A DNA stretch of 14,784 nt from positions 6,954,381 through 6,969,164 of the forward strand of contig JAESIW010000137.1 of assembly GCA_016802295.1 (NCBI GenBank). The letters run 5' to 3'. The stretch comes from Brachionus rotundiformis. Its lineage: Eukaryota > Rotifera > Eurotatoria > Ploima > Brachionidae. Positions 7,052 through 14,784 of this stretch are shown piece by piece. Below the pieces are notes generated by a model. It searched no databases, was not told where the DNA came from, and was given only the letters and a program-made list of their open reading frames with translations. Within the stretch, counting starts at the first letter, position 1, and every line of letters begins with the position of its first letter. The position numbers and the translations under genes were made by a program.

Positions 7052-8077
7052 TTAAAAAATTTTAAACTTTTCAAATATTCGACCAACAAAGGTTTTATTA
7101 AAATTGTTAACTTGGTAGTCGGAACTTCCAGCTCCAAGCATTTGTATGGTGTAGCAATTGCTGAGCGCATCTTTTAAATTCTTGTCATCTTCGCGGACCA
7201 CTTTTCTGGTCTTGTGCAAATGGTAAAAACAAATCAACTCCTTCTGAGGTATAAAATTGATTTGGTCGAAATTATTCTGAATAAGCTCCATCATCATTAC
7301 AGCTCCGGCTGGTGCATAGCCTTGGTTTCTTTCCCACCATGTTTCATAATTGACCACACAATCTTTCATAAAAGGATGATGCTTTTCGAAGTGGTAAACA
7401 CTGTTCGAAATGCAGGTAAAATTTTTGGCTCGTGGTGCATTGAAAACTTTGCTTGAGCATTTGTAGCTAAAATTGTCTGTGACGCCTATGCTGTTCCTTA
7501 GGCCCTCAAGGTTCCTGATTACAAAGCTGTCCGTGTCCAAATAAAAGCCTCCGTATTTGTACACCAGAAAATACCTCAAAAAGTCGGACATGTGCACTCG
7601 AGTGAGCTCTAGACCTTGGTACTTTTTTCCGTTCAGCATTCTGTCCGCTTTCAAAATAAATTCTATGCCTGGCTCGTTTTGGCCAATTTTGCTCAAATTA
7701 AATCTAACCAAGTGCACATTGTTGTAGTTTTTTTTCCTAAATGGTTCGACTAGAGACTCATTAAGTTCATTTGAGAAAAGCAGAACGTCTGCTTTTGGAT
7801 GATGAAAGACCACTGTTTGAAGACACTTGAAGTAAATGTCCGGCAATTTCTGGCCAAACCAAATGAGGAATATGGTAAAGCGATCCGACTTGGGCACAAA
7901 TGAAATTCCTTGCTCTCGCAATAGATCACTTGGATCTGGCTCTAAATTATTTACATTTGAACCATGTTGTAGCATAAAAGACCTTTTGCTTAATTCGAAA
8001 AATTCATATTTTGACAAAAAGAACAATGACACAACACAAAAGATAACTAGAATGAATATAATTTTAACAGAATTCAT
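7052..8077 (-). CDS. Type II membrane glycosyltransferase, GT32 / A4GALT-like (DXD)
   Basis: A single exon encodes 341 aa. Residues 6-22 form a signal anchor with a lysine at position 5, placing the catalytic part in the Golgi lumen. The domain begins at FTIFLIWFGQKLPD (67-80), then a HPKADVLLFSN segment (93-103). The decisive block is SDFLRYFLVYKYGGFYLDTD (164-183), whose D181-T-D183 is the metal- and nucleotide-sugar-binding DXD of the sugar-transferase DXD family (GT32, including alpha-1,4-galactosyl- and alpha-1,4-GlcNAc-transferases). Later cysteines (207, 222, 240, 283, 308) probably form disulphides, and several N-x-S/T sites occur (for example N105, N202). Donor and acceptor cannot be deduced. 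The AG of AAATTAG directly abuts the ATG. The neighbouring upstream gene, in the opposite direction, is also a membrane-anchored glycan enzyme. Confidence 0.88.
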   Translation of the reverse strand: MNSVKIIFILVIFCVVSLFFLSKYEFFELSKRSFMLQHGSNVNNLEPDPSDLLREQGISFVPKSDRFTIFLIWFGQKLPDIYFKCLQTVVFHHPKADVLLFSNELNESLVEPFRKKNYNNVHLVRFNLSKIGQNEPGIEFILKADRMLNGKKYQGLELTRVHMSDFLRYFLVYKYGGFYLDTDSFVIRNLEGLRNSIGVTDNFSYKCSSKVFNAPRAKNFTCISNSVYHFEKHHPFMKDCVVNYETWWERNQGYAPAGAVMMMELIQNNFDQINFIPQKELICFYHLHKTRKVVREDDKNLKDALSNCYTIQMLGAGSSDYQVNNFNKTFVGRIFEKFKIF

Positions 8078-10009
8078 CTAATTTAAAATTTTGAAATTTT
8101 ATCTATCTTTTTAATCTATTTGAAAAAAATAAATAGTTAAAAAATAATTTTTAAATTTTTTAAAAAAACAAAAACAAGCAATTACAATTAAAATTATCTA
8201 ATTAAATGAGAAAAAACTTGATTGTATTAATTAATAAATAAAAACAATTATTAGTCTTAAAAAAATTATTAAATAGGATACAAATGTTGAAGCGAATATT
8301 TTTCTGTTTTTTTTTACTTTTTTTATATTTTAGAAAGCAAATATTTATCTTTAAAATTTATCTCAAAATAACTTTTTATTTTCATTACTTCAGAATTTTC
8401 ATTGTATTTTTCAAGATTATGAAAAATAATAATTTTATAACTTTTTTGGCAATTGTTTATTTATTAGGCTATATTGTTACAAAATGAGGAAAGTCATCTT
8501 ACAAAAAACATAAACTAGTCTTTAATAAAAAATCCTTAATTGAAATTATCTATCAATAAAAATATTATCTAAATTGTGATCAGTTTGCATGAACAGCAAA
8601 TACTTCCATCGATTTGGTTTAAATCAAATTGCTGGGATTTGTTTGGCACTCGAAAGATTTTTCCATTCAAAACTACAACATTACCAAAAAAGAAATTTTT
8701 CAACCACTTTTGTGGAAACAAATCAACAAGGAGATAGTTGTGGGGTCCATAGATGCATTTTAAATACTTTATAAACTAAATGGTTCAAATCAATATTTTA
8801 ATAAAATTTCAAAAAAAATGTCCCACTATTTAAATTATTCAAATGCTGACCTTAAAAGTAGCTTAGAAAGCTTGGCAAACAAGTTCAGAAGTTCTGAAAA
8901 TTATTTGAATTAAAAAAAGCTGATTGTAAATTCAAAGATACCAACACAAGAAGAAGAAAAATATTTTCAAGAAGGTAGAGAAAACATTTGACTACCTATT
9001 ACGAAATAATTACAAAACGAAGGTTTTGAATACTTTTTGAATTAGGCAAGGTATAGCTACTCTATCTTTAAAATAATATTTTGAAAACAAAGTTATTAAG
9101 TGGTGGGCAACTTAAGTTTACCTTTTTATAAAAATTATTCTACCAACTGGATTCTTTAAGCTGACCAAAGGTTTTTTAAAAGATCATGGGGAATATTTTA
9201 AAAATATTATTGTCATTTCTGTAGTTGCTGGTCAAGATTTTGGCTCATAATTATCTAAAATTTCCATTCTGTTCTCTTTAAGTGTACACTTATTTTTTTT
9301 AAAACAGAAAAAAAAACAGATTTATCTAATTAATTTAATTTTTGTAATAATCAAAAAATTTCGTATTAATTTCAATACAAATATATTCATCAAATATTTT
9401 ATTTTAAATGAGTTTAGCTTAAATTTGGTTGACTTATTCTTTTGAATCCATTTTTCAAATATTAACAATATTAATATAATACTCTGATTAAGTGAATTAT
9501 TTTTATAAATATTTATACAATTATTTATAATTATTTAAAAAAAAATAGATTAACTTATAAACTTGAATCGATTAAGAAAATATACAAAAATGACTTTGGT
9601 ATACATATCTTTGTCCTTTTCCCAGAATCTTGATTTTGGTTTAAATTTTCAATTGGATCAAACAAATAACAGATGATGAGATAATCAATAGATATTTTTA
9701 ATTGATTAAAAATAGGCTTCTAAGAAATTAAGAGATTTTTAAAACTGCCACCTTCAACAATTTTTCAGCTTGTAGCCATATTTAAGTTATTTTACTCATT
9801 CTTTTGACGAAAAATTGATATTATTAAAATTCTTGGAAATTAATAATATTAAATCGATATGTAAAAAATTTTTGAGATAAAATTTTTTATTTATGAAGTT
9901 TTTTCCAATAATTTTTTGTTATTACACTTTTCCTGAAACCTTAAACAGATCAGCTTTTCCTTATTTTTCAATTAAAAAATATAAAATGTTTTTCTTTAAA
10001 TAGATTCAA
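8078..10009. other. Gene-free 1.9-kb spacer containing a protease relic
   Basis: The spacer lies between two divergently transcribed glycan genes and should carry both promoters. Apart from the decayed C48 protease core at 8595-8913 I find no intact gene. The ATG frame at 8284-8487 is composed almost only of F, I, K, L and Y codons and looks like chance. A 43-codon frame without ATG around 9116-9250 reads a little like protein but matches nothing I know. Just before the next gene, TTTCTTTAAATAG (AG at 10002-10003) looks like a splice acceptor 6 nt before the ATG. Confidence 0.5.
8595..8913 (+). pseudogene. Relic of a Ulp1/C48-type cysteine protease core
   Basis: Pieces in three reading frames line up in the order expected of a C48 (Ulp1/SENP) peptidase core. 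First LPSIWFKSNCWDL (8603-8641) corresponds to the IPIWxxxNHWxL block, with the catalytic His position now Cys. After a frame change HSKDFSIQNYNI (about 8652-8690) corresponds to K.I..YDS, with the catalytic Asp now Asn. After another change TNQQGDSCGVHRC (8718-8756) gives the Q...SCGV block with the catalytic Cys codon at 8739-8741. Finally YSNADLKSSLESLANKF (8836-8886) resembles the C-terminal N-A-D-L...R..L/M segment. Stops and frameshifts separate the blocks, so it is not functional. C48 proteases with an SCGVH motif are common in animal DNA transposons, so a mobile-element origin is likely (inference). Confidence 0.5.
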
Positions 10010-12808
10010 ATGAAAATAAAATTGTATAAAATTATTTTTTTTATTTTTATCCTTGTGGTCATTTTATATTCAATAATTCCTGCTAAAGTTGTCCATAATT
10101 TTGATCTTTACACCCAAAAAATAAGTGTTGGAAATTCTGATTTGCCAAGTGTAATAGTTGTTATTGGCACTCGACCAGAAGCGGTCAAGTGTTCACCGCT
10201 AATTTCAGTGCTCAAGAATGACTACTACAAAACGAGACTAAACCTGGTTGTCCTCAGCACAGGACAGCATAGAGAGATACTTGGCGAAACACTGAAATCG
10301 TTCAACCAATCGGTTGACATCGATTTGAACCTGATGACAGCTAACCAAGATCTGAGCCGGTTTTTTGAGCTTTCGTTCAGAAAAACAACTGACCAATTTA
10401 AACAAATAGAAAATGTCAAGTTGGTAATTGTCCAAGGAGACACCACTACCGCTTTGGCAGCGAGTCTGGCCGCTGCCTACATACACATACCAGTGGCTCA
10501 TGTCGAAGCTGGTCTCAGATCGTATGACTTTGAGAATCCTTTTCCAGAAGAAGAAAACAGACGCATCATTGATTCAATATCCACTCTTTTGTTTGCACCA
10601 ACTTCTTTTGCCAAAAAAGCTCTGCTCAAAGAAGCCATTTGTGATTCGAACATATTTGTCACTGGCAACACAGGCATTGACGCATTCAAGTCATTCAAGT
10701 CAAAAAAGCCACCAGTTATGCTACCACTTGTTGCACACTTGGTCAAGCTCAAGCAACATTCCCAAACAAAAAAGACCATTATCCTAGTTACAATGCATAG
10801 AAGGGAGAATTACAAGAATGTAGAGTCCATGTGTTTGGCAATTCGAAACGTGGCAAACAAGTACTTGAACGAAGTGTTGGTTGTGTTGCCAGTTCATCCG
10901 AATCCAAATTTTCGCACCAAAATAAAAACATTTTTGAATAATTTGCCAAATATTCGGCTAGTTGAGCCCATAGCTTACGATTCGTTTGGTCACGTGCTCA
11001 ATGTGTGCGACATTGTGGTCACCGATTCAGGTGGCATACAGGAAGAAGCGTCGACACTGGGAAAGCCGGTCATTTTGATGCGGGACACGACCGAAAGGCC
11101 TGAGGGAGTCTACCAAGGAACAATACAACTTACAGGCGCTCAAGCTGCCAATATTGAGTCATCTGTGGTGACGCTAATTCAACGAGTCAAAAATTCTGAC
11201 CTAAAAGACATGAAAAAAGACATTTTTGGTGATGGCAAAGCCTCTGAGCGAATCGCTGACTTAATTGAGCAATTTTTGTACAAAAAATTACCACTGAATA
11301 GTCAAGAGTGTTCGACCAAAGCAAGACAAGACTCGATTGCCAAAGAAGTCTACCAAAAATTGTCCAATTCTAGCAAAGAGCTGCCGATTGGACAATATGT
11401 GCCACAAACTGACTCGAGAGCAAAATTTCTGCCCTACGAAATCAGGAAAAAAAATTTACAAGAACAAAGTTTGCCAAGGGAACGATTGACAATGAGCCAA
11501 ATATTCTCATTGGCAAGCAAGTACCACATATCTAAAAAGAACGAGGAAGAATTTTCAATCACTTGTGTGGTAAGTTTGTATAGGAGAAATGGTCTGGCAA
11601 AAAGATGGATAGACTCGTTGCTAAATCAAACCCATCCTCCCAAAGTAATTTGGATAGTTTACTTTGCGTCACCAATTTCCGATCAACTGGACAAGGAAAT
11701 TGACCAAATAAGAAAAAATTTGAACGAAAGTGGTGTCAAGACTGCCATTTATGTCAACAAAGGTGACATGCAACTAAAATACTTTGGACGATTTCAGCTT
11801 GCCATGCAAGTCAAAACAAACTATGTGGTTGTATTTGATGACGACTCAATTCCACAAAATCGCTTCATAGAAGCGTGTCTGTACACAATTAATACTCAGA
11901 ACTATAATGGCATATTGGGCACCAAGGGCACACCGTTCGAAGAGAACGCTTTCTTTGGTCCTTTGGCACAATCGGAAACCATTATTGAATCGGATGTGGT
12001 TGGCGGCAGTTGGTTCATGAGAAACGAATGGGTAAAGTTAATGTTCAGAGACAAAATGTTCACATGGGACACTGGAGAGGACTGGCACTTGAGTGTAAAT
12101 GCCAGAAAATATGCCAATGTGAGATCGTTTGTTATGCCAGTGAGCAAACAAGACAAATCAACCAATGGATACACTGATGACTATTTGCAAATAAGCCATA
12201 GTGGAGACACAAATGGCTTGGTTCAGAATCAAAGAAAATTTCTTCGCATGAGGCAAAACGAGAGAGGAGACAGACACATCAACTCGTACAAAATGAGTGC
12301 CACCAAAAGTCTTCTGGTATTTGCCGAGGACAAGCAAAACGCCATCGATCTGCTGAGCCTTTTGGACCAATGTTTCAACCAGTCGATTAAAATGGCACTA
12401 GCTGTTCACAATAACCAACAAGTTCAAGTCAAACAGACAGACTTGAAAATGGTCACAACCATCAAAGATTTTATGATCGGCAGAGACTACAACTCAAACG
12501 ACACACTTCTGTCCCAATCGTCTCAAAGTTTTTACCATCTTGAAATGATTGTTCAGCAAACTCAAAGCACCGGCCTAGTGGTAATCGGCTCATCGGCTAA
12601 TGCGCCAACTGTTGGCACAGTAACTGCTGCTCGTCTCCTACAATTTCCCATTTTGAACTTCAACTTAAAAGATCAAGTCAAAAACAAATTTATCAATGAG
12701 ATAATTAATGATTTGGCCACATGGAATTTTGAAGTTGGTGCAGATTTTCAGCTTGATCAAACAGATAAAATAAGCCTTGAAGATATAATAGACAATTTTT
12801 TCAAATAA
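10010..12808 (+). CDS. Membrane-anchored UDP-GlcNAc 2-epimerase / GT-A glycosyltransferase fusion (932 aa)
   Basis: A single exon encodes an N-terminal signal anchor (about 5-24, lysines before it), then three regions. Residues 47-425 are a complete bacterial-type non-hydrolysing UDP-GlcNAc 2-epimerase (WecB/MnaA family), which interconverts UDP-GlcNAc and UDP-ManNAc. Landmarks are GTRPEAVK (53-60), STGQHRE (83-89), VQGDTTT (141-147), HVEAGLRS (164-171), PEEENRR (179-185), TMHRREN (261-267), TDSGGIQEEA (338-347) and RDTTERPEG (358-366). The WecB catalytic residues map to D144, E166, E180, R184 and H263, all present. Residues about 512-710 are a GT2-like GT-A domain with FDDDS (609-613) as metal site, VVGGSWFM, and GEDW (689-692) as the likely base. 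Residues 765-932 form a third alpha/beta region resembling half an epimerase. The anchor predicts Golgi/ER lumen. Animal GNE has a hydrolysing epimerase plus kinase, so this is a different enzyme. Codon use resembles the neighbours, so any transfer is old. Confidence 0.93.
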   Translation: MKIKLYKIIFFIFILVVILYSIIPAKVVHNFDLYTQKISVGNSDLPSVIVVIGTRPEAVKCSPLISVLKNDYYKTRLNLVVLSTGQHREILGETLKSFNQSVDIDLNLMTANQDLSRFFELSFRKTTDQFKQIENVKLVIVQGDTTTALAASLAAAYIHIPVAHVEAGLRSYDFENPFPEEENRRIIDSISTLLFAPTSFAKKALLKEAICDSNIFVTGNTGIDAFKSFKSKKPPVMLPLVAHLVKLKQHSQTKKTIILVTMHRRENYKNVESMCLAIRNVANKYLNEVLVVLPVHPNPNFRTKIKTFLNNLPNIRLVEPIAYDSFGHVLNVCDIVVTDSGGIQEEASTLGKPVILMRDTTERPEGVYQGTIQLTGAQAANIESSVVTLIQRVKNSDLKDMKKDIFGDGKASERIADLIEQFLYKKLPLNSQECSTKARQDSIAKEVYQKLSNSSKELPIGQYVPQTDSRAKFLPYEIRKKNLQEQSLPRERLTMSQIFSLASKYHISKKNEEEFSITCVVSLYRRNGLAKRWIDSLLNQTHPPKVIWIVYFASPISDQLDKEIDQIRKNLNESGVKTAIYVNKGDMQLKYFGRFQLAMQVKTNYVVVFDDDSIPQNRFIEACLYTINTQNYNGILGTKGTPFEENAFFGPLAQSETIIESDVVGGSWFMRNEWVKLMFRDKMFTWDTGEDWHLSVNARKYANVRSFVMPVSKQDKSTNGYTDDYLQISHSGDTNGLVQNQRKFLRMRQNERGDRHINSYKMSATKSLLVFAEDKQNAIDLLSLLDQCFNQSIKMALAVHNNQQVQVKQTDLKMVTTIKDFMIGRDYNSNDTLLSQSSQSFYHLEMIVQQTQSTGLVVIGSSANAPTVGTVTAARLLQFPILNFNLKDQVKNKFINEIINDLATWNFEVGADFQLDQTDKISLEDIIDNFFK

Positions 12809-12809
12809 A
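12804..12809 (+). promoter_or_regulatory. Poly(A) signal overlapping the fusion-gene stop codon
   Basis: AATAAA at 12804-12809 contains the TAA stop codon (12806-12808), the same arrangement as in the aprataxin gene. Confidence 0.45.
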
Positions 12810-13189
12810 GTATCAACACATTCTCAAAGTCTTAACTTGGTCCAGGATAAATTTTTTTTCCAAATGTTTAATTATAATTTTTTCTAATTAATTTATTAAG
12901 AATTTTATTTTTTTACAATTTAAATGTGATAATATAAAAAAACCAATAAGTGCAAATTTTAATACTTTATTTGATTTGAAATCCTATAACTAACTTTGAC
13001 AAACAACAGTTCTTTCACCACGAAAAGTAATAATACTTAAACCGAAATAAATATAATAATACTGGGATAATGATTAAAATTGTTTATAATTTATTTTTGA
13101 ATAAAAAAAATATAATTTTGTTTATTAGAATTTTATTATTTATGAGTAACACTTGATCAAATGAAAATAAAGAAAAGCCAAACATTGGT
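12810..13189. other. Convergent AT-rich spacer
   Basis: About 380 nt separate the 3' ends of the plus-strand fusion gene and the minus-strand TMEM272-like gene. Apart from the minus-strand AATAAA at 13132-13137 I see nothing here. Confidence 0.5.
13132..13137 (-). promoter_or_regulatory. Candidate poly(A) signal of the TMEM272-like gene
   Basis: AATAAA on the minus strand, 52 nt beyond the TGA stop (13190-13192). The A/T-rich setting makes such hexamers frequent, so this is a moderate call. Confidence 0.4.
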
Positions 13190-13872
13190 TCATTTACCAA
13201 AAATGCAGATAGAACAAATACAACTGCAGCATGCTACGAAAATGCCTCCAATTATGGATACGCCCATCATTATATAGGAAACAGTTATGGTCCAAAAGGT
13301 GAATAGATAGAGAGTCTGGTCGCAATAAAAACTCGACTCGATATCATCATAAACAACTTTGTTATTGTTGGAATAGACCCATATGTTACCTTTATGGAAT
13401 AAACAATTACTCTGTCTCTAAACCAGTAAACAAAATATACCTGTTATAAACCATGCGAATTGGAATAAACCAACAAAACCTCCGAAAATACCAAAAATTA
13501 CCATCAAGACTAATTTTACTCTAAGGAAAATTTCCTATCATAAACAAACAATTTTAATTTTAACTTAAAGTTACTTATTATTTGGTAAGATAAGAGTGAT
13601 AAATGTCATTAAGGCTAAAACAATTGAAACCGAGCCGGCAACTATGAGCCAAATTGGGATTTTGGGCTCAATGGTACACTTTTCCAAGTTGTATGCTCCA
13701 ATAACAATCATTGCGATGGGATAAATTGTCATCAATATCAGAATTGTCACACTGAATATCAACAAGACTAAAACGATAAATGTATTAATTGATTGAATAT
13801 AGATCTTATTGATAAGATAATACCAATGTAAAGCTTTGGCTTGGACTCTTTGAAACCAGAAATTTTATCCAT
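13190..13872 (-). CDS. TMEM272-like four-helix membrane protein, four exons
   Basis: The gene is assembled from exons 13872-13824, 13767-13575, 13520-13441 and 13389-13190, separated by GT..AG introns of 56, 54 and 51 bp. The frame is kept throughout and gives 173 aa ending in TGA. Four membrane helices are predicted at about 17-39, 54-77, 83-107 and 132-158. PIAMIVIGA (33-41), a following Cys (47) and PKIPIWLIVAG (51-61) match TMEM272-type proteins. FAWFITGNIWVY (102-113), which runs across the third splice junction, is a second family block, so the splice is supported by protein similarity. The loop between helices 3 and 4 has a Cys (130). The tail VACCSCICSICIFGK has five cysteines close to the membrane, as in palmitoylated proteins. 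TMEM272 has no firmly known function, and I infer none. Exon 2 alone is the only part open enough to stand out. Confidence 0.85.
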
Positions 13873-14784
13873 TTTTTCCTTAATTTTTGAATTAAATTAT
13901 GCTTAGAATCAAATAAAATTTTTTTAGCAAATAAAGCATTTAAAACAGGTGAATTAGCTACATTTAAAGGTAGAATTTTTTGTGTTAATTTAGTAATAAT
14001 TTAGGAAATTTAACAGCTTTATGCAATTAAAAACAAAAATTTATTCAAAAAGAATCATACTATCAAATAAGATATAATAACTTGTTTTATTAAGTTTATA
14101 CAAATAGTCGTTTAGGAAAAAAATTAAAAACTAATTAAATTTTTAATATTTGTTTACTATTATCAAATTTATGTTTGATAGAATAGTTGTACACTGGAGT
14201 AAAAATCTTGGTAATGTTAAAAGATTTGTATATCTGTCAAAATACTAGACATAGGAACTGCTTATTTTTGACTAATTCTAAAAAAAATATAATAAATATT
14301 AAAAAATTATCTTTTTTTTTACATCACTTTAAGATTTGGTTAGAGTTATGGTGGCCAACTTTTCCCAAAGAAGCCAGCCACTCATCCGAGCACTCAAAAT
14401 TGGCTGCGAACTCGCCAACTATTTAGACTAGTTTGGAACCACAAACCAAGTAACTTTTGAAAAATTCTTAACTTAAGGCTTCCAAAACCATAAAAGGCTA
14501 AGGGCTTGAGTGAATCCTTAAAAGTTGATTGTTGTACCTGTCACTTAATTTCAGGTAGATTTTTTTTGAGTCTTTTAAAATTTATTTGAATAGATTTTAA
14601 ATCAATAGATTATTTAAATGAAAATCATATTTATTAATTAATTTTAAAATGATAAAATATTTTAAAATATTTTGACTTTTTTCTTTGACCAGCGTACATA
14701 TTTGGTCACTTTAACTTGAATAAAATAATTTGCAGCTTTTCGAATTATTTTTAAGCTTACTTTTAATTCATGACATTTTGCCAA
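13873..14784. other. AT-rich flank with one GC-richer island
   Basis: Upstream of the TMEM272-like gene and running to the window edge. Most of it is A/T spacer. At 14340-14460 the composition is clearly richer in G and C, and frames on both strands read like protein: plus strand ATG at 14347 gives 27 residues with QPLIRALKIGCELANYLD, while the minus strand gives GEFAANFECSDEWLASLGK. Only one can be real and neither extends far, so I call no gene. On the minus strand 14662-14757 encodes KAANYF and later YVRWSKKK, recalling the patch at 4367-4470. Confidence 0.4.

Noticed and set aside
8284..8487. 67-codon ATG frame of very hydrophobic residues
   Set aside because: It is almost only F, I, K, L and Y codons from T-rich DNA. 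Runs of T translate to phenylalanine in any case, and there is no family resemblance.
9980..9986. TATAAAA 24 nt before the fusion-gene ATG
   Set aside because: Such words are everywhere in this A/T DNA and the spacing to the ATG leaves no normal transcription start, so it cannot be called a TATA box.
10010..12808. Recent bacterial contamination as the source of the epimerase
   Set aside because: The gene has a eukaryotic-style signal anchor, AATAAA at its end, codon use and spacer composition like its neighbours, and sits between clear animal genes.
14430..14470. Possible tRNA B-box on the minus strand (GGTTCCAAACT)
   Set aside because: No A-box at the right distance and no acceptor or anticodon stem can be drawn. 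I found no tRNA or rRNA anywhere in the window.
1..14784. CRISPR array, bacterial operon signals or integrated phage
   Set aside because: No regularly spaced repeats, no ribosome-binding sites before starts, and introns are present; this is eukaryotic DNA.

Overview
The window is nuclear DNA of a small, AT-rich animal. The protein families are animal ones: a PUS1-type pseudouridine synthase, a short aprataxin, a GPI-anchored Ly6 protein, a TMEM272-like membrane protein and an MFSD4B-like transporter. The few introns I can place are very short (51-58 bp, GT..AG), most genes have no intron, intergenic DNA is almost pure A/T, and several AATAAA poly(A) signals touch the stop codon. Together with a bacterial-type epimerase carried on an intron-free gene, this fits a rotifer best (Brachionus-like rather than certain). 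The species is inference.

Layout. 1-1387 (-): MFSD4B/NaGLT1-like transporter whose C-terminus runs off the left edge. 1388-2366: AT-rich divergent spacer with one clear imperfect hairpin. 2367-4174 (+): three head-to-tail genes only 72 and 64 nt apart: a two-exon Ly6 gene, PUS1 and an unidentified 53-aa gene. 4211-5482: gene-poor stretch with a 14-bp perfect inverted repeat and decayed coding-like patches. 5490-6632 (-): a 99-aa membrane protein, possibly MIC10-like, and an aprataxin without FHA domain. 7052-8077 (-): type II membrane glycosyltransferase with a DXD motif. 8078-10009: gene-free, but it holds the decayed core of a Ulp1/C48-type cysteine protease, probably from a mobile element. 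10010-12808 (+): a 932-aa type II membrane protein joining a bacterial-type non-hydrolysing UDP-GlcNAc 2-epimerase to a GT-A glycosyltransferase, followed by a third domain. 13190-13872 (-): a four-exon TMEM272-like gene. 13873-14784: AT-rich, with a small GC-richer island.

How the genes relate. The two secretory-pathway glycan genes (7052-8077 and 10010-12808) are neighbours, divergently transcribed, and both have an N-terminal signal anchor. The most unusual object is the epimerase-glycosyltransferase fusion. All catalytic residues known from bacterial WecB are present, and the C-terminal third domain lines up colinearly with the first half of the epimerase while lacking its catalytic residues, so it may be a degenerate internal duplication. 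This suggests an enzyme that makes UDP-ManNAc and uses the sugar in one polypeptide, unlike the animal GNE route. The PUS1, aprataxin, Ly6, TMEM272 and MFS genes look like ordinary cellular genes. A second theme is transcript architecture: tightly spaced same-strand genes and AG acceptor-like dinucleotides 0-9 nt before many start codons suggest spliced-leader trans-splicing, which needs RNA data.
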